Source: Bacillus sp. NEB1478 (lineage in GTDB: Bacteria > Bacillota > Bacilli > Bacillales > Fictibacillaceae). From it: a stretch of DNA of 64,000 bases. Below are positions 51,048 to 61,130 of the stretch, one piece after another. Made by a program: the position numbers and the translations under genes. The DNA lies in contig NZ_CP134049.1 of the NCBI RefSeq assembly GCF_031582965.1, positions 806,001 through 870,000 of the forward strand. Direction: 5' to 3'. How positions within the stretch are numbered: the first letter of the stretch is position 1; each line of letters begins with the position of its first letter. The notes beneath the pieces are model-generated. The model made no database searches. It saw only the letters and a list, made by a program, of their open reading frames with translations, and was not told where the DNA came from.

Positions 51048-52067
51048 ATGTCCAATAATAAAAAAAGATTACGTGAAATTCCGCTGTCAGTACTAGATCT
51101 CGCTCCATTAGTGGAGGGGGGAACGGCCTCTGACTCCTTTAAAAATACTTTGAATCTTGCACAGCATGCAGAACGACTAGGTTTTAACCGATATTGGCTG
51201 GCTGAACATCATAATATGCCAGGTATTGCAAGTTCAGCTACTTCTGTAGTCATCGGGTATGTTGCAGGCGGGACGAATAAAATCCGTGTAGGGTCTGGAG
51301 GCATCATGCTCCCAAATCATGCACCGCTAGTCATTGCAGAGCAGTTCGGTACTCTGGAATCTATGTACCCTGGTCGTATCGATCTCGGTTTAGGCAGGGC
51401 TCCAGGAACTGATGGATTGACGGCACAAGCACTACGTCGTGATTTAGGAAATACAGGTGATGATTTTCCTTACCAGCTGGATGAATTGCGCACTTATTTA
51501 GATCCAACTCTTAGTCCAGATAACATGAAGGTAAGAGCAATTCCTGGAGAAGGGCTCAACATTCCAATCTGGCTATTAGGATCAAGCGGTTTTAGTGCTC
51601 GTTTAGCAGGACAGCTTGGACTTCCATTTGCATTCGCGAGTCATTTCTCGCCAGATAATACATTGCCTGCTCTGGAGTTATATAGAAGGAATTTTAAACC
51701 GTCAAACGTTTTAGATAAACCTTATGCAATGGTTGGCGTAAATGTAGTTGCAGCAGAAACAGATGAAGAAGCTGCACGGCTTGCAACTTCTCTTCAACTG
51801 CAATTCTTGAATCTCGTTCGTGGTACACCAACACCACTTAAGCCGCCAATTGACAGTATAGAGGGTGTCTGGAGCCCTTACGAAAGATCAGCGATAGAAC
51901 AACAGTTGAGAACAACCATCATCGGAAAACATGATACTGTAAAAGAAAAGCTGCAAGCGTTCCTCGATGAAACACAAGCAGATGAAATGATCATTAACGG
52001 TCAAATTTACGACCATGAAGCCCGATTGCGTTCATTTGAGATTATTTCGGAAATCGTTAATGATTAA
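51048..52067 (+). CDS. Luciferase-like monooxygenase, second paralogue
   Basis: 339 residues, same family as the preceding gene: [72 protein letters not shown] and [24 protein letters not shown] lies upstream. The 117-bp gap with a possible TATACT -10 near 50976 suggests independent transcription. The pair probably arose by duplication, but they are clearly diverged. Substrate unknown. Confidence 0.88.
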   Translation: MSNNKKRLREIPLSVLDLAPLVEGGTASDSFKNTLNLAQHAERLGFNRYWLAEHHNMPGIASSATSVVIGYVAGGTNKIRVGSGGIMLPNHAPLVIAEQFGTLESMYPGRIDLGLGRAPGTDGLTAQALRRDLGNTGDDFPYQLDELRTYLDPTLSPDNMKVRAIPGEGLNIPIWLLGSSGFSARLAGQLGLPFAFASHFSPDNTLPALELYRRNFKPSNVLDKPYAMVGVNVVAAETDEEAARLATSLQLQFLNLVRGTPTPLKPPIDSIEGVWSPYERSAIEQQLRTTIIGKHDTVKEKLQAFLDETQADEMIINGQIYDHEARLRSFEIISEIVND

Positions 52068-52082
52068 CAAATAAAAAAGAAA

Positions 52083-52112
52083 GGCGTACCTCTTTTGAGA
52101 AGTACGCTTTTT
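52083..52112. terminator. Terminator between second monooxygenase and VOC gene
   Basis: GCGTAC-c-TC pairs with GA-ga-AGTACGC; followed by TTTTTC on the plus strand. Confidence 0.75.
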
Positions 52113-52121
52113 CTACGTTGT

Positions 52122-52529
52122 TTATGCTTTTTGATGATTCAAATCCCACATAATTCCGAATTGATCTTTAACTTTCGCGTATTTTGCGCCCCAGAAAGTA
52201 TCTTGAAGCTCCATCAAAACAGAACCATTGGCACTTAATTTATCATAGATATTCTCTATCTCTTGTTCATTATCAAATTCAAGCGTGAGGGAGATATTAT
52301 CCCCTACAGTTACTTCTTGACCTGGAAAACCATCAGAAGTCATTAAAAGCAGATTGCCTTTTTTGAACCTTGCGTGCATTATACGGTCATCAGCTTCTGG
52401 CGGAGTTGGGAAATCAGCTTCACCAAACGTTTGCATATCCGTGATTTCACCATCAAAAATTTGTTTGTAGAATTCCAATGCCTCTTTCGCCTTACCGTTA
52501 AATGTTAAATAGGGAATTGCCTGCTTCAT
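52122..52529 (-). CDS. PhnB-like VOC (glyoxalase-fold) protein
   Basis: 135 residues of the vicinal-oxygen-chelate fold, PhnB/YjdN subgroup: IPYLTFNGKAKEALEFYKQIF at the N-terminus, DRIMHARFKKGNLLLMTSDG and FWGAKYAKVKDQFGIMWDLN at the C-terminus. These proteins lack a well-defined reaction; some are 3-demethylubiquinone methyltransferase-like in annotation only. AGGAGGATTTTAAA lies upstream of the ATG. Monocistronic. Confidence 0.88.
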   Translation of the reverse strand: MKQAIPYLTFNGKAKEALEFYKQIFDGEITDMQTFGEADFPTPPEADDRIMHARFKKGNLLLMTSDGFPGQEVTVGDNISLTLEFDNEQEIENIYDKLSANGSVLMELQDTFWGAKYAKVKDQFGIMWDLNHQKA

Positions 52530-52713
52530 TTTAAAATCCTCCTCTGGAATTGTCAGCTAATATTCGTGACTATACTTTATTGTAAACGCTATTTATTCAT
52601 AAAAACAAGAACATTCGTTCGACAAAACTATCTTTTATTCAAAAAAATTAGAGGACTACATATATAGATGCAGAATTGATATTCGATACTAAAAAATGGC
52701 AGGAGGAAGTAGA

Positions 52714-53223
52714 ATGAAAGATGCAAGGCAATTATCTCAATTTAATAGTTGGGCCAATGAAAAAGTATTTGAACACTTAAAGCAGCTTCCCGAAGAGATC
52801 TATGAAAAAGAAGTGCAAAGCGTTTTTCCATCTATATCAGCTGTTCTTCATCACATGTATCAAACGGATTATGTGTGGCTGAAAGTATTAGAAGGTGAAT
52901 CGTTTGATGAAATTGTTGCTTCTGTAAAGAAAAGGGCAGCAGAGGTTCAAGGGATCAATTTGAATGAAATGCATATTAAGTTTAAAGAAATGGCTGGGCA
53001 ATTCGAAATATTTATTCAGCAAAAGGGAGACTTGAACTTACCGACGACAGTCCACCATCCAGCAATGGGTACGTTAAATACAACTTACGCAGATCTGCTG
53101 CAGCATATTGTAAATCATGGAACATATCATAGAGGTCACGTTTCCGCGATTTTAAATCAATTAGGCCATAAAGGAGCTTCTATAGATTATATTTTTTATC
53201 TTTTCTCCTTACAGCATCAATAA
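52714..53223 (+). CDS. DinB family four-helix protein
   Basis: 169-residue DinB/YfiT-type four-helix bundle. The metal-binding His triad is visible in LHHMYQTDYVW and HIVNHGTYHRGHV. Members include damage-inducible DinB and bacillithiol-S-transferases; the exact activity here is unknown. The ATG at 52714 (AGGAGGAAGTAGA upstream) is preferred over an in-frame ATG at 52696. Confidence 0.88.
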   Translation: MKDARQLSQFNSWANEKVFEHLKQLPEEIYEKEVQSVFPSISAVLHHMYQTDYVWLKVLEGESFDEIVASVKKRAAEVQGINLNEMHIKFKEMAGQFEIFIQQKGDLNLPTTVHHPAMGTLNTTYADLLQHIVNHGTYHRGHVSAILNQLGHKGASIDYIFYLFSLQHQ

Positions 53224-53452
53224 AATGATGAAGGACTTCTATCAATGGAGTCCTTTTAATTTTGCGTTATAGTGGAAAGCAAATGAAGAATATGAAATAA
53301 TGATGAGATGATGAAAAATGTGTGATATTTTACGAAATTCTATACACAAGCCTAAAGTTTATTTTATTATAGATAAGGTGGAGTAAGATTGCTTGATAGA
53401 ATTGAAAAATGACTGATTAAAATAAAGCAGTAAAGGGGAAAGGTATAATTTT

Positions 53453-54289
53453 ATGGAATTTCTTTTATTAATAAAGGCCGTTATTTTAGGAATGGTCGAA
53501 GGTTTAACAGAGTTTGCTCCTGTTTCTTCTACAGGGCATATGATTATCGTGGATGATATGTGGTTAAAATCTCAAGAATTTTTAACGAGTCCAATTGCGA
53601 ATATGTTTAAAGTAGTCATACAGTTAGGTTCGATTTTAGCTGTAGTAGTTGTTTTTTGGAAACGTTTCTTAGATATGTTTGGTATTAAACGCGATAAATC
53701 CATAGACGCACCAAAAGGCGGACATTTGAAATTAACACAAGTATTCGTCGGACTTATTCCTGCAGGGATATTAGGTGTATTGTTCGGAGATTACATCGAT
53801 GAGCATCTTTTCACAACGAAAACAGTAATGGTCGGTCTTGCAATAGGTGCTGTATTAATGATTATTGCTGACATTTATAATAAGAAAAATAAGCAGCCAA
53901 CTGCTGAAACTGTTGACCAGATTACGTATAAACAAGCTTTTGCAATCGGTTTGATTCAATGTTTATCGCTTTGGCCTGGCTTCTCAAGATCAGGTGCTAC
54001 AATTTCAGGCGGTGTATTGATGGGATTAAGCTATCGTGCTGCTGCTGATTTTACATTTATTATGGCAGTTCCGATCATGGCGGGAGCAAGCGGTATTTCA
54101 CTCCTAAAGAATTTGGAGGATTTTTCTGCTGATGCTATGCCGTTCTTTATTGTCGGATTTATTAGTGCGTTCATATTTGCGATGCTTTCGATCCGTTTCT
54201 TCTTAAAAATCATCGAAAAGATCAAACTAACACCATTTGCAATTTACCGACTTGTATTAGTAGTTATTCTTCTTTTCTTCATTATCTAA
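53453..54289 (+). CDS. uppP: Undecaprenyl-diphosphatase (BacA family)
   Basis: 278-residue polytopic membrane enzyme that dephosphorylates undecaprenyl pyrophosphate to recycle the cell-wall lipid carrier and gives bacitracin tolerance. Two signature motifs: VEGLTEFAPVSSTGHMI (Glu16, Glu20) and PGFSRSGATISGGVLMG. About eight membrane helices. AAAGGGGAAAGG precedes the ATG. No BceR- or ECF-type gene lies next to it. Confidence 0.95.
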   Translation: MEFLLLIKAVILGMVEGLTEFAPVSSTGHMIIVDDMWLKSQEFLTSPIANMFKVVIQLGSILAVVVVFWKRFLDMFGIKRDKSIDAPKGGHLKLTQVFVGLIPAGILGVLFGDYIDEHLFTTKTVMVGLAIGAVLMIIADIYNKKNKQPTAETVDQITYKQAFAIGLIQCLSLWPGFSRSGATISGGVLMGLSYRAAADFTFIMAVPIMAGASGISLLKNLEDFSADAMPFFIVGFISAFIFAMLSIRFFLKIIEKIKLTPFAIYRLVLVVILLFFII

Positions 54290-54304
54290 ATGCACTCAAT
54301 AAAA

Positions 54305-54339
54305 AAGTCTCTGTTCCTTACTGGAATAGAGACTTTTTA
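54305..54339 (+). terminator. Terminator of uppP
   Basis: AAAGTCTCT-g-TTCC pairs with GGAA-t-AGAGACTTT around TTACT, followed by TTAAA. Confidence 0.85.
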
Positions 54340-54351
54340 AATAGCTTTATT

Positions 54352-54711
54352 TTATTTTGAACCGTTTTTTTCTTTTTGAATTTTTTCTTTTAATTCATTG
54401 ATGTATTTCTGTTTTGCTTTTTCATCTTGAAGAGTACCAGGGCCAGGAGCTTTTTTCTTTAAATACTTTTGGAGGGCTTCCTGAATTTCCTCCGGTGTAG
54501 CATTTTCAGGTATCTCGCCATTTTTCTTAAGCATTTCAATGATTCGATCATCATTCGCTATAATATTGACCGCCTCTGATTCTGTTTTATTTTGTGAGTC
54601 ACTTATTTTATGTTCTTCATGTTGAACAGGTTCTTTTTTGTCAGCAGAACAACTCGTAGCTGTAATTGCGAAGGTTGCTAAAATGAAAAATACGATACTT
54701 CGTTTCACCAT
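54352..54711 (-). CDS. Small lipoprotein with an InhA pro-domain-like module
   Basis: 119 residues with a lipoprotein signal (lipobox ATSC, Cys21), a polar linker and a helical module at about 51-90 (NDDRIIEMLKKNGEIPENAT...). That module is about half identical over 39 positions to residues 55-93 of the adjacent immune-inhibitor-A protease, in its pro-region. The remainder is Lys/Glu-rich. RBS GGAGGT lies upstream of the ATG. The gene lies 83 bp after the protease gene in the same direction. It may act as a membrane-tethered chaperone or inhibitor of the protease; this is inference. Confidence 0.72.
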   Translation of the reverse strand: MVKRSIVFFILATFAITATSCSADKKEPVQHEEHKISDSQNKTESEAVNIIANDDRIIEMLKKNGEIPENATPEEIQEALQKYLKKKAPGPGTLQDEKAKQKYINELKEKIQKEKNGSK

Positions 54712-54794
54712 TTAACCTCCTTACTCTTTATTCTATTATTATGGCACAAAAACCAATTGCATGTTCGCAATTGGTTTTTGTGGTTTTATACTTT

Positions 54795-57179
54795 TTATTT
54801 GTGAGATTTGCTTGAAATTTTAATTTTTGCAGCGGTGTTGTCATTGCTAACACCTATAACTTCAAACTCGAGTCCGTAGTTTGGAACATTGCGTCCTGCA
54901 TCTACAAGACCTTTGTTGCTGTAATCATGATTATCATTGAATTTTTGGTTCGTCGCTACTCGGTTGTCTGTTAATGTTGTTCCTAGGAGATCTCTATAAT
55001 CCAAGAACATTTTTTCACCGCGGTTTTTATTGAATGCAGCATCATGAACTTGATAGCGAGATGAAGCTACCGTTCCATCACTCCACTTTAATGTGTTTTG
55101 GTCTGCATCCACAACTCCTAAGAAACCATCACCAGGATGGATTCCTGTCCAGTTATCTGTGTATTTGTCATCGACATACCATACAACAAGACCAGAATCA
55201 TATTTCATAATGCTGTTGCCGCGAGCAATGTGTGCTAAACCTTCATCAACGCCATTATGATTTCTCCACTCTAATAAGTAGTAGTGATCTGTGTAGAATT
55301 TTCCGTTTGATTTTGTGAAGTTCCCTGTAAATGAAGAAGTACCTTCAGCATTATCAAATAGTGTTTGAGTACCATCTACTGTTAATGAGATGTCATCTAC
55401 AAAGAATCCTGGCATGATCAATCCACCGTCAGTCCAGTAGTTAAACTGAAGCTCAATATTTTTACCTGCGTATGCAGAAAGATCGAACTCTCCATCCACC
55501 CATTGTCCGTTTGAACTGCCTGTGATTCCGTTTCCAGGATTTTGGTGATATGGATCATCAGTTGTTGTAAGGTTACCTTTGATACTAGTCCATTTTGTAA
55601 CACCTTTTTCTCTTACTTGAACAGATGCATAATCAAAATCTTGCTCAATATCGTACCACGTTTTAAATGAAAGCTTTGCTGATGCAGCATTCGTTAAATC
55701 GACAGTTGTACCGAATGAGTTATCAACACCATTTCCTTTACCGCTGAAATAACTGTTTGAACCGCTGTATGGTGTGTTTACGATCGTTTCTTTTTGCGGC
55801 AAGTTCACACGGACAGCATCATTGTTCGTCCCTTTCATGCTTGCTGCGTCTAGTAACACTTCTGTTCCTTTTTTATCAAGGTCTTGAAGATTCAGAGTTT
55901 CTCCAGAGAGCCAGTTAGACCCTTCCATCGTAGATTGTAAGAATTCCTTAGACCATGCACTGAATCCAGTAGGTTCTGTGCCAGGTATTTTACCAGCCCA
56001 GCTTCCGGCTGACATGATTGACCAATAAGCAATAGGCTCTCCAGCACCTGAATATTGAGTGTCATATTCATCTGGAAGACCCAAATCATGGCCGTATTCA
56101 TGTGCGAATACACCAGCTGCTCCATCTGCAGGCTCGATCGTGTAATCGTAAGCCGCCATTGAACCATCCCAATATGGTACATCTGTTTGAGTACCAGGAA
56201 TTGCGAAAACGTTACCTAGGTTCCAACGATGGCTCCAAACTGCATCTTCGCCTAATTGGCCTCCGCCTGCTTCTTCACCAACACTGGAGTGAACAACCAT
56301 TAAGTGATCGACTAATCCGTCCGGCTCACGTGTATTGCCATCACCGTCTAGATCATAACGGTCTTCTTGGTCAAATTCGCTTAAATTGATATTTGGATCT
56401 TTAGCTGCCGCAGTTAATGCCTCTTGTATCAGTTCACGCGGTTTATCATCGCTTCCTGTATCCGGATTATTACCTCCATAGTAAGCAGCCGGATGCTTTG
56501 CTTCATACCATCCGCCTACCTTACCTGTGATCGTGTAGCTCCCGCCGGATTGTGCTTCATAGTATTGTTTAACGGATTTTAATTTTTCGCCGTTAGGTCC
56601 TTGATATCCGTTTTCACCAAAAATCATATCTTGATAGTGTTCATGTGTATAATCCTCATAGAACATATCCGTTTCATCAGATGTAATCTGGTTATGAGGG
56701 AAGTCTGGATATTCTACTAAAAGAACGAGTACATTATCTAAGCGCTCTCCGCCTGTCCAATTTTCAGGTTTAGCTGGGTTAACATCTTTGTCTTTTCCTT
56801 TTTTACCATGCTCGAGACCGTTTTTATCATGCTTTTTGTTATTTTTATCTTGTTTCTCAGCGTTTTCCTTTTCTAATTGTCCTGCTGGAAGATTAGCTGC
56901 ACCATCTTGTTTCATTTGTAAAAACTTCTGAAGTTTTTGCTGTGCTTCTGCTGCGCTGGCATTCTTGCTGATTTGACCGTTTTCCTTAAGCATTTCTATT
57001 AATTTCTCATCGTTGGCCACTGCTAAATCAAATGGACCACCGTGATTATGACTTTGAGCAGATACTGCAGGTGCTTTCACATCAGAAAGAACATTGATTG
57101 GTGCCGCACTGACGGTTGCAAATGTACTGCAGCTTAACATAGCTGCAAGGGCAGCTGAAACTAATTTTCCCTTTTTCAC
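54795..57179 (-). CDS. inhA: Immune inhibitor A metalloprotease (M6 family)
   Basis: 794-residue secreted zinc metalloprotease. Signal peptide (cleavage near residue 25), pro-region (about 45-145) with the EKLIEMLKENGQI module and a Lys/His-rich linker, M6 catalytic domain with zinc motif HEYGHDLGLPDEYD (His360, Glu361, His364), then C-terminal MAM/VEG-like beta domains (GNGVDNSFGTTVDL, LSFKTWYDIEQDFDYASVQV, VDDISLTVDGTQTLFDNAE). Family members cleave host antimicrobial peptides and tissue proteins and also occur in non-pathogens. The start is GTG after AAAGGGGG. A small lipoprotein gene follows. Confidence 0.95.
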   Translation of the reverse strand: MKKGKLVSAALAAMLSCSTFATVSAAPINVLSDVKAPAVSAQSHNHGGPFDLAVANDEKLIEMLKENGQISKNASAAEAQQKLQKFLQMKQDGAANLPAGQLEKENAEKQDKNNKKHDKNGLEHGKKGKDKDVNPAKPENWTGGERLDNVLVLLVEYPDFPHNQITSDETDMFYEDYTHEHYQDMIFGENGYQGPNGEKLKSVKQYYEAQSGGSYTITGKVGGWYEAKHPAAYYGGNNPDTGSDDKPRELIQEALTAAAKDPNINLSEFDQEDRYDLDGDGNTREPDGLVDHLMVVHSSVGEEAGGGQLGEDAVWSHRWNLGNVFAIPGTQTDVPYWDGSMAAYDYTIEPADGAAGVFAHEYGHDLGLPDEYDTQYSGAGEPIAYWSIMSAGSWAGKIPGTEPTGFSAWSKEFLQSTMEGSNWLSGETLNLQDLDKKGTEVLLDAASMKGTNNDAVRVNLPQKETIVNTPYSGSNSYFSGKGNGVDNSFGTTVDLTNAASAKLSFKTWYDIEQDFDYASVQVREKGVTKWTSIKGNLTTTDDPYHQNPGNGITGSSNGQWVDGEFDLSAYAGKNIELQFNYWTDGGLIMPGFFVDDISLTVDGTQTLFDNAEGTSSFTGNFTKSNGKFYTDHYYLLEWRNHNGVDEGLAHIARGNSIMKYDSGLVVWYVDDKYTDNWTGIHPGDGFLGVVDADQNTLKWSDGTVASSRYQVHDAAFNKNRGEKMFLDYRDLLGTTLTDNRVATNQKFNDNHDYSNKGLVDAGRNVPNYGLEFEVIGVSNDNTAAKIKISSKSHK

Positions 57180-57607
57180 CTAAAATCCCCCTTTTAGAAG
57201 TTATGTAGTAATAGGAATGATCAACAACAGATATTGTCGAATAATTCCGCATATTCAAAATCTTACCACCACTAGCCGAATACTAAAATAGGTGATTTGT
57301 ACTATGTTCAGGTCTGGAAAATAGGTAAAAAATCCTATTTTAAGAACTATATTCTTTTTGTCGATTTATAAAATTTTAAGATAAATGCTTAATTTACGAG
57401 CATAATTTTATAGGTCTTTAGAGTGTATTCAGAGAAAAATAAATATCGGGATTTTTAAATGTACGAATAAAGGGGATAAGATAAAAACGAGTTTTTCAAA
57501 TTGCTTGAAGTATTCTAAATTTTCTTTTTTATCCATAATGTAATATTATAAACTTATCAGTCTATTTTATTTAAGTGTATAACTCATATATTGGAGGGGG
57601 TTTTTTT
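57180..57607. other. Divergent intergenic region inhA / aminopeptidase
   Basis: No gene seen. An 8-bp hairpin AAAATAGG/CCTATTTT around TAAAAAAT lies at about 57317-57342. The region should hold both divergent promoters; a possible aminopeptidase promoter is TTATCA-18 nt-TATAAC ending near 57583, which is weak. Confidence 0.4.
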
Positions 57608-58843
57608 ATGAAATCGTTTGAGGAGAAATTAGATCACTATGCTGAACTTGTCGTTAAAGTAGGATTAAATGTACAAAAAGGGCAGAACCTGCTTATCAAT
57701 TCTCCGCTTGAAGCTGCAGAGTTCACTCGCAAAGTAACTAAATACGCCTATGAGAATGGGTGTAAAAGAGTTATGGTGGATTGGATTGATACACAAATTA
57801 ATAAGATTCATTTCACTAATGCACCTGAAGAAGAATTGAAAGATGACCTAAAACAATGGGATATTGATAAACTTACAACCCTTATGAACAATAATGATTG
57901 TTTCTTGATGGTTACCGGCAATGATCCGAATGCTTACAAAGGCGTACCATCTGAACGCATCATGTTTGTTCAAAAAAACAGAGGTGAGAAACTGCAAGCA
58001 TTCTCAGCAGCACAGCTAAGAGGGGATATGCATTGGGCAATTGCTGGAGCACCAACAAAAGAGTGGGCGAAAAGCGTATTTCCGGATAAAAATGAAAACG
58101 AGGCAGTTGAAGCATTATGGGAAGCTATTTTTCAAACGGTCCGAGCAGATCAAGAAAATCCTATGGCTGCTTGGGAAGAGCATGTAAAAACTTTGACCGA
58201 AAAAGTTGATTATTTAAATGAACAAAGATTTAGAACACTTCATTATAAGTCAGAAGGAACAAACTTAAGTATTGATCTTCACCCAGACCATAATTGGATT
58301 GGCGGAGGTCATCACTCAACGTTCGGTACATACTATATTCCGAACTTGCCGACCGAGGAAGTTTTCACAACACCGAGAAAACATGGTGTTAACGGTACAG
58401 TTTCGAGTACGAAGCCATTATCTGCAATGGGGAACTTAATCGAGAACTTCAGTCTGACTTTTAAAGATGGAAGAGTCGTTGAATACACGGCTGAAAAAGG
58501 ATACGATACGTTAAAACAGCTAATCAGTATTGATGAAGGAATGGAGTTTTTAGGGGAAGTGGCGCTTGTTCCTTTTGACTCACCGATTTCTAATTCTGGT
58601 ATTATTTTCAACAATACACTTTATGATGAAAATGCATCATGTCACTTAGCGATCGGCACAGCCATAACGATGTCAGTCAAAGACGCAGGTAATTTAACAC
58701 CTGAAGAAATGGAAGCAAAAGAAATCAACCATAGCCGTGGTCATACCGATTTCATGATTGGTTCTGCAGATCTGGATATTGAAGCAGAGTATGAAGACGG
58801 AAAAAGAATTCCATTATTCAAAAACGGCAACTGGGCAGTTTAA
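57608..58843 (+). CDS. Aminopeptidase, M29 family (AmpS/PepS type)
   Basis: Cytoplasmic metal-dependent aminopeptidase removing N-terminal residues. The ATG at 57608 (GGAGGGGG upstream) gives 411 residues starting MKSFEEKLDHYAELVVKVGLNVQKGQ, the family length. Metal-ligand regions: VFTTPRKHGVNGTVSSTKPL (Glu and His nearby), EFLGEVALVPFDSPIS, CHLAIGTA and HTDFMIGSADLDI near the C-terminus. Monocistronic, with a terminator. Confidence 0.93.
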   Translation: MKSFEEKLDHYAELVVKVGLNVQKGQNLLINSPLEAAEFTRKVTKYAYENGCKRVMVDWIDTQINKIHFTNAPEEELKDDLKQWDIDKLTTLMNNNDCFLMVTGNDPNAYKGVPSERIMFVQKNRGEKLQAFSAAQLRGDMHWAIAGAPTKEWAKSVFPDKNENEAVEALWEAIFQTVRADQENPMAAWEEHVKTLTEKVDYLNEQRFRTLHYKSEGTNLSIDLHPDHNWIGGGHHSTFGTYYIPNLPTEEVFTTPRKHGVNGTVSSTKPLSAMGNLIENFSLTFKDGRVVEYTAEKGYDTLKQLISIDEGMEFLGEVALVPFDSPISNSGIIFNNTLYDENASCHLAIGTAITMSVKDAGNLTPEEMEAKEINHSRGHTDFMIGSADLDIEAEYEDGKRIPLFKNGNWAV

Positions 58844-58849
58844 AATGCA

Positions 58850-58887
58850 AAATCCGATTCCTCATAATAGGGAGTCGGATTTTTTTA
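58850..58887 (+). terminator. Terminator of the aminopeptidase gene
   Basis: AAATCCGA-t-TCC pairs with GGA-g-TCGGATTT, followed by TTTTTAT. Confidence 0.9.
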
Positions 58888-59063
58888 TGTATTATTTTTA
58901 AGTATTATAGGAGTCCATTTACAATAAAGTTTAGGGCTAATTGCCTCAAAATATTAAGGTAGACCTCAATCTAAATGGTACCAAATTTTTAAAAAACAGT
59001 CTATATTTTTTTGTAAATTCCTTATATTGTTAAAACAGTTAGATCATTTGAGGAGGTAATAAA

Positions 59064-59834
59064 ATGTTTGATCAATCACCTTACGATATAAAATTTGATT
59101 GGGGAATTCGAGGTGCAAGGGAAGCAGCGTATCGAAAAGACATAATCATCATTGTTGATGTACTTAGCTTTTCGTCAACTGTAACAGCTGCTCTTCAGTA
59201 TGGTGCAAATATTTATCCATTTCCGCCGCCAATAAATAATGAAGCGTTTCAATATGCTCAAGAGATTAATGCGGAACTTGTGGTTGGGAGAGCTGAGGCA
59301 ATAAAAACAGGACAGCATTCACTTTCACCTGTCTCATTTTCGTCAGCAGACTCAGGAAAATCGTTCGTGCTATGTTCGTTAAATGGAGCGGCTTGTGTGG
59401 AAGCTGCAAAAAAAGTACCTGCCCTTTTGATTGGTTCATTGCTGAATGCAGAAGCTGCAGCTCATGCTGCAATGAATGTGAGAGCGGTGACAAAAAGAAA
59501 TATAACAATCATCGCTTGCGGGGAAAGATGGGAAAATCCATCTGATCACGAAAATGAACTGAGACCAGGGATTGAAGATTATTTAGGGGCAGGTGCAATT
59601 CTTTCATCATTAACTGGTACTTTTTCTCCTGAAGCCCAGATCTGTCAAAAAACGTTTCAAGCTGTAAATGACGATTTAACCGCATTGATTAAGGATTGTG
59701 GAAGCGGAAGAGAGCTTATAGAACGAGGTTTTTCTGAGGATGTATCGTTTTGTACTCGGTTTAATATAAGTTCTACAGTGCCCTTATTATCAAATAATCA
59801 TTTCGTCAATTTTGATCTGCGTGTAAAAAATTAA
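59064..59834 (+). CDS. comB: 2-phosphosulfolactate phosphatase (ComB family)
   Basis: 256-residue Mg2+-dependent phosphatase family that in methanogens makes sulfolactate for coenzyme M and in Bacillus belongs to the sulfolactate pathway of spores. Conserved parts: IIVDVLSFSSTVTAALQYGA, GRAEAIKTG, SLNGAACVEAAKK and IACGERWENP. TTGAGGAGG precedes the ATG. No other sulfolactate gene is next to it, so the physiological substrate is inferred from the family only. Confidence 0.85.
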   Translation: MFDQSPYDIKFDWGIRGAREAAYRKDIIIIVDVLSFSSTVTAALQYGANIYPFPPPINNEAFQYAQEINAELVVGRAEAIKTGQHSLSPVSFSSADSGKSFVLCSLNGAACVEAAKKVPALLIGSLLNAEAAAHAAMNVRAVTKRNITIIACGERWENPSDHENELRPGIEDYLGAGAILSSLTGTFSPEAQICQKTFQAVNDDLTALIKDCGSGRELIERGFSEDVSFCTRFNISSTVPLLSNNHFVNFDLRVKN

Positions 59835-59891
59835 ATAGAATATTACGGGCCTTCTCTAGGAAAAATAAACAAAAATAGAGGAGGTAAGTTT

Positions 59892-61067
59892 ATGAAAAAA
59901 TTAGTCGCGTTTTTTGCGGCGTTCACTATTGTTTTAAGTGGCTGCGGCGGAGCTAGCAAGATGAAGGAAAGTGAAGCATCGCCTGAAAATATGAATACAA
60001 AGACAAGGCAGAGTCCCCGGTTGGAACAAATCAATTCTCCAACTAAAACTCAGCAAGATACATCAAAAGAAGAAGTTGTTCATGGTAAAACCAAAGTGGA
60101 AACAATCGGGTTTTTAGAGCCGATGGATCCGAAAAAATCAGTCTCCGATGTACAAGAAGCTGAAAATGATCTTACTTATATCGCGTTCTTCAGTTATCAG
60201 GTGAACAAAAATGGAACGCTCAAGCCTATCAAAGACTGGGCTGCACTTAAAGAAATCAAAAAAACGAAAGCAATGCCAATGATGGTTTTAACAAACTTCT
60301 CAGAAGGCAATTTTTCACCGGAAATTGCGCATAACATCTTTACAGATAAAGCTGCATCCAAAACGCTCATTGGCAGTGTTATCAGCACAATGAAAAATAA
60401 AGGCTATAAAGCGTTAAATATTGATTTTGAACATATTAAGGAAAAAGACCGTGAACTTTATAATGGCTTTTTAGAAACGATTATTCCAAAAGTACAAAAA
60501 GAAGGATTTAAAGTTTCTACTGCACTTGCTCCTAAAACAAGTGACAAACAAGGCGGTGCTTGGCATGGTGCACATGACTATAAACGTCATGGTGAACTAG
60601 CTGATTTCGTTATATTAATGACATATGAGTGGGGCTGGTCAGGCGGACCTCCAATGGCCGTTGCTCCAGTACCGCAAGTAAAGGAAGTTGTAGATTACGC
60701 AGTATCGGTTATTCCGGCAAAGAAAATTATTATGGGAGCTCCATTGTATGGTTATGACTGGACACTTCCATATAAAAAGGGCAATAAGTTTGCAAAGCGT
60801 ATCGCACCATTAGAAGCTCATGACTTGGCTCTAAAAGAAAAAGCAACAGTGAAATATGACAATCAGGCACAAGCGCCATTCTTTAATTACAAAGGGGATG
60901 ACGGTAAGCAGCACGTGGTCTGGTTTGAAAATGAACAAAGTGCCGAAGCAAAAAATAAGCTTGTAAAACAATATAAGCTGCGCGGTCTTGCATATTGGGT
61001 GCTTGGAGAACCATTCCCAGAGAACTGGATTCTTCTGCACGACGAATTTAATATTGCAAAACGTTAA
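59892..61067 (+). CDS. GH18-family glycosyl hydrolase lipoprotein
   Basis: 391 residues. Lipoprotein signal LVAFFAAFTIVLSGC (Cys18), a 50-residue polar linker, then a GH18 barrel: the catalytic motif reads ALNIDFEHI with Asp178 and Glu180 as proton donor, and LMTYEWGWSGGPP, GAPLYGYDW and LAYWVLGEPFPEN are typical of the YaaH/SleL subgroup of spore or cell-wall N-acetylglucosaminidases. No LysM domains are present. It is probably membrane-anchored and acts on peptidoglycan. AGAGGAGG is the RBS. Confidence 0.88.
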   Translation: MKKLVAFFAAFTIVLSGCGGASKMKESEASPENMNTKTRQSPRLEQINSPTKTQQDTSKEEVVHGKTKVETIGFLEPMDPKKSVSDVQEAENDLTYIAFFSYQVNKNGTLKPIKDWAALKEIKKTKAMPMMVLTNFSEGNFSPEIAHNIFTDKAASKTLIGSVISTMKNKGYKALNIDFEHIKEKDRELYNGFLETIIPKVQKEGFKVSTALAPKTSDKQGGAWHGAHDYKRHGELADFVILMTYEWGWSGGPPMAVAPVPQVKEVVDYAVSVIPAKKIIMGAPLYGYDWTLPYKKGNKFAKRIAPLEAHDLALKEKATVKYDNQAQAPFFNYKGDDGKQHVVWFENEQSAEAKNKLVKQYKLRGLAYWVLGEPFPENWILLHDEFNIAKR

Positions 61068-61072
61068 AAAAT

Positions 61073-61130
61073 AAGAGGCGGGATCCAAAAAGGTATAAAG
61101 CTTTTTTGGTCCACGCCTCTTCTTCATTTT
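61073..61130 (+). terminator. Terminator of the GH18 gene
   Basis: AAGAGGCG...GATCCAAAAA pairs with TTTTTTGGTCC...CGCCTCTT, followed by CTTCATTTTTT. Confidence 0.85.
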
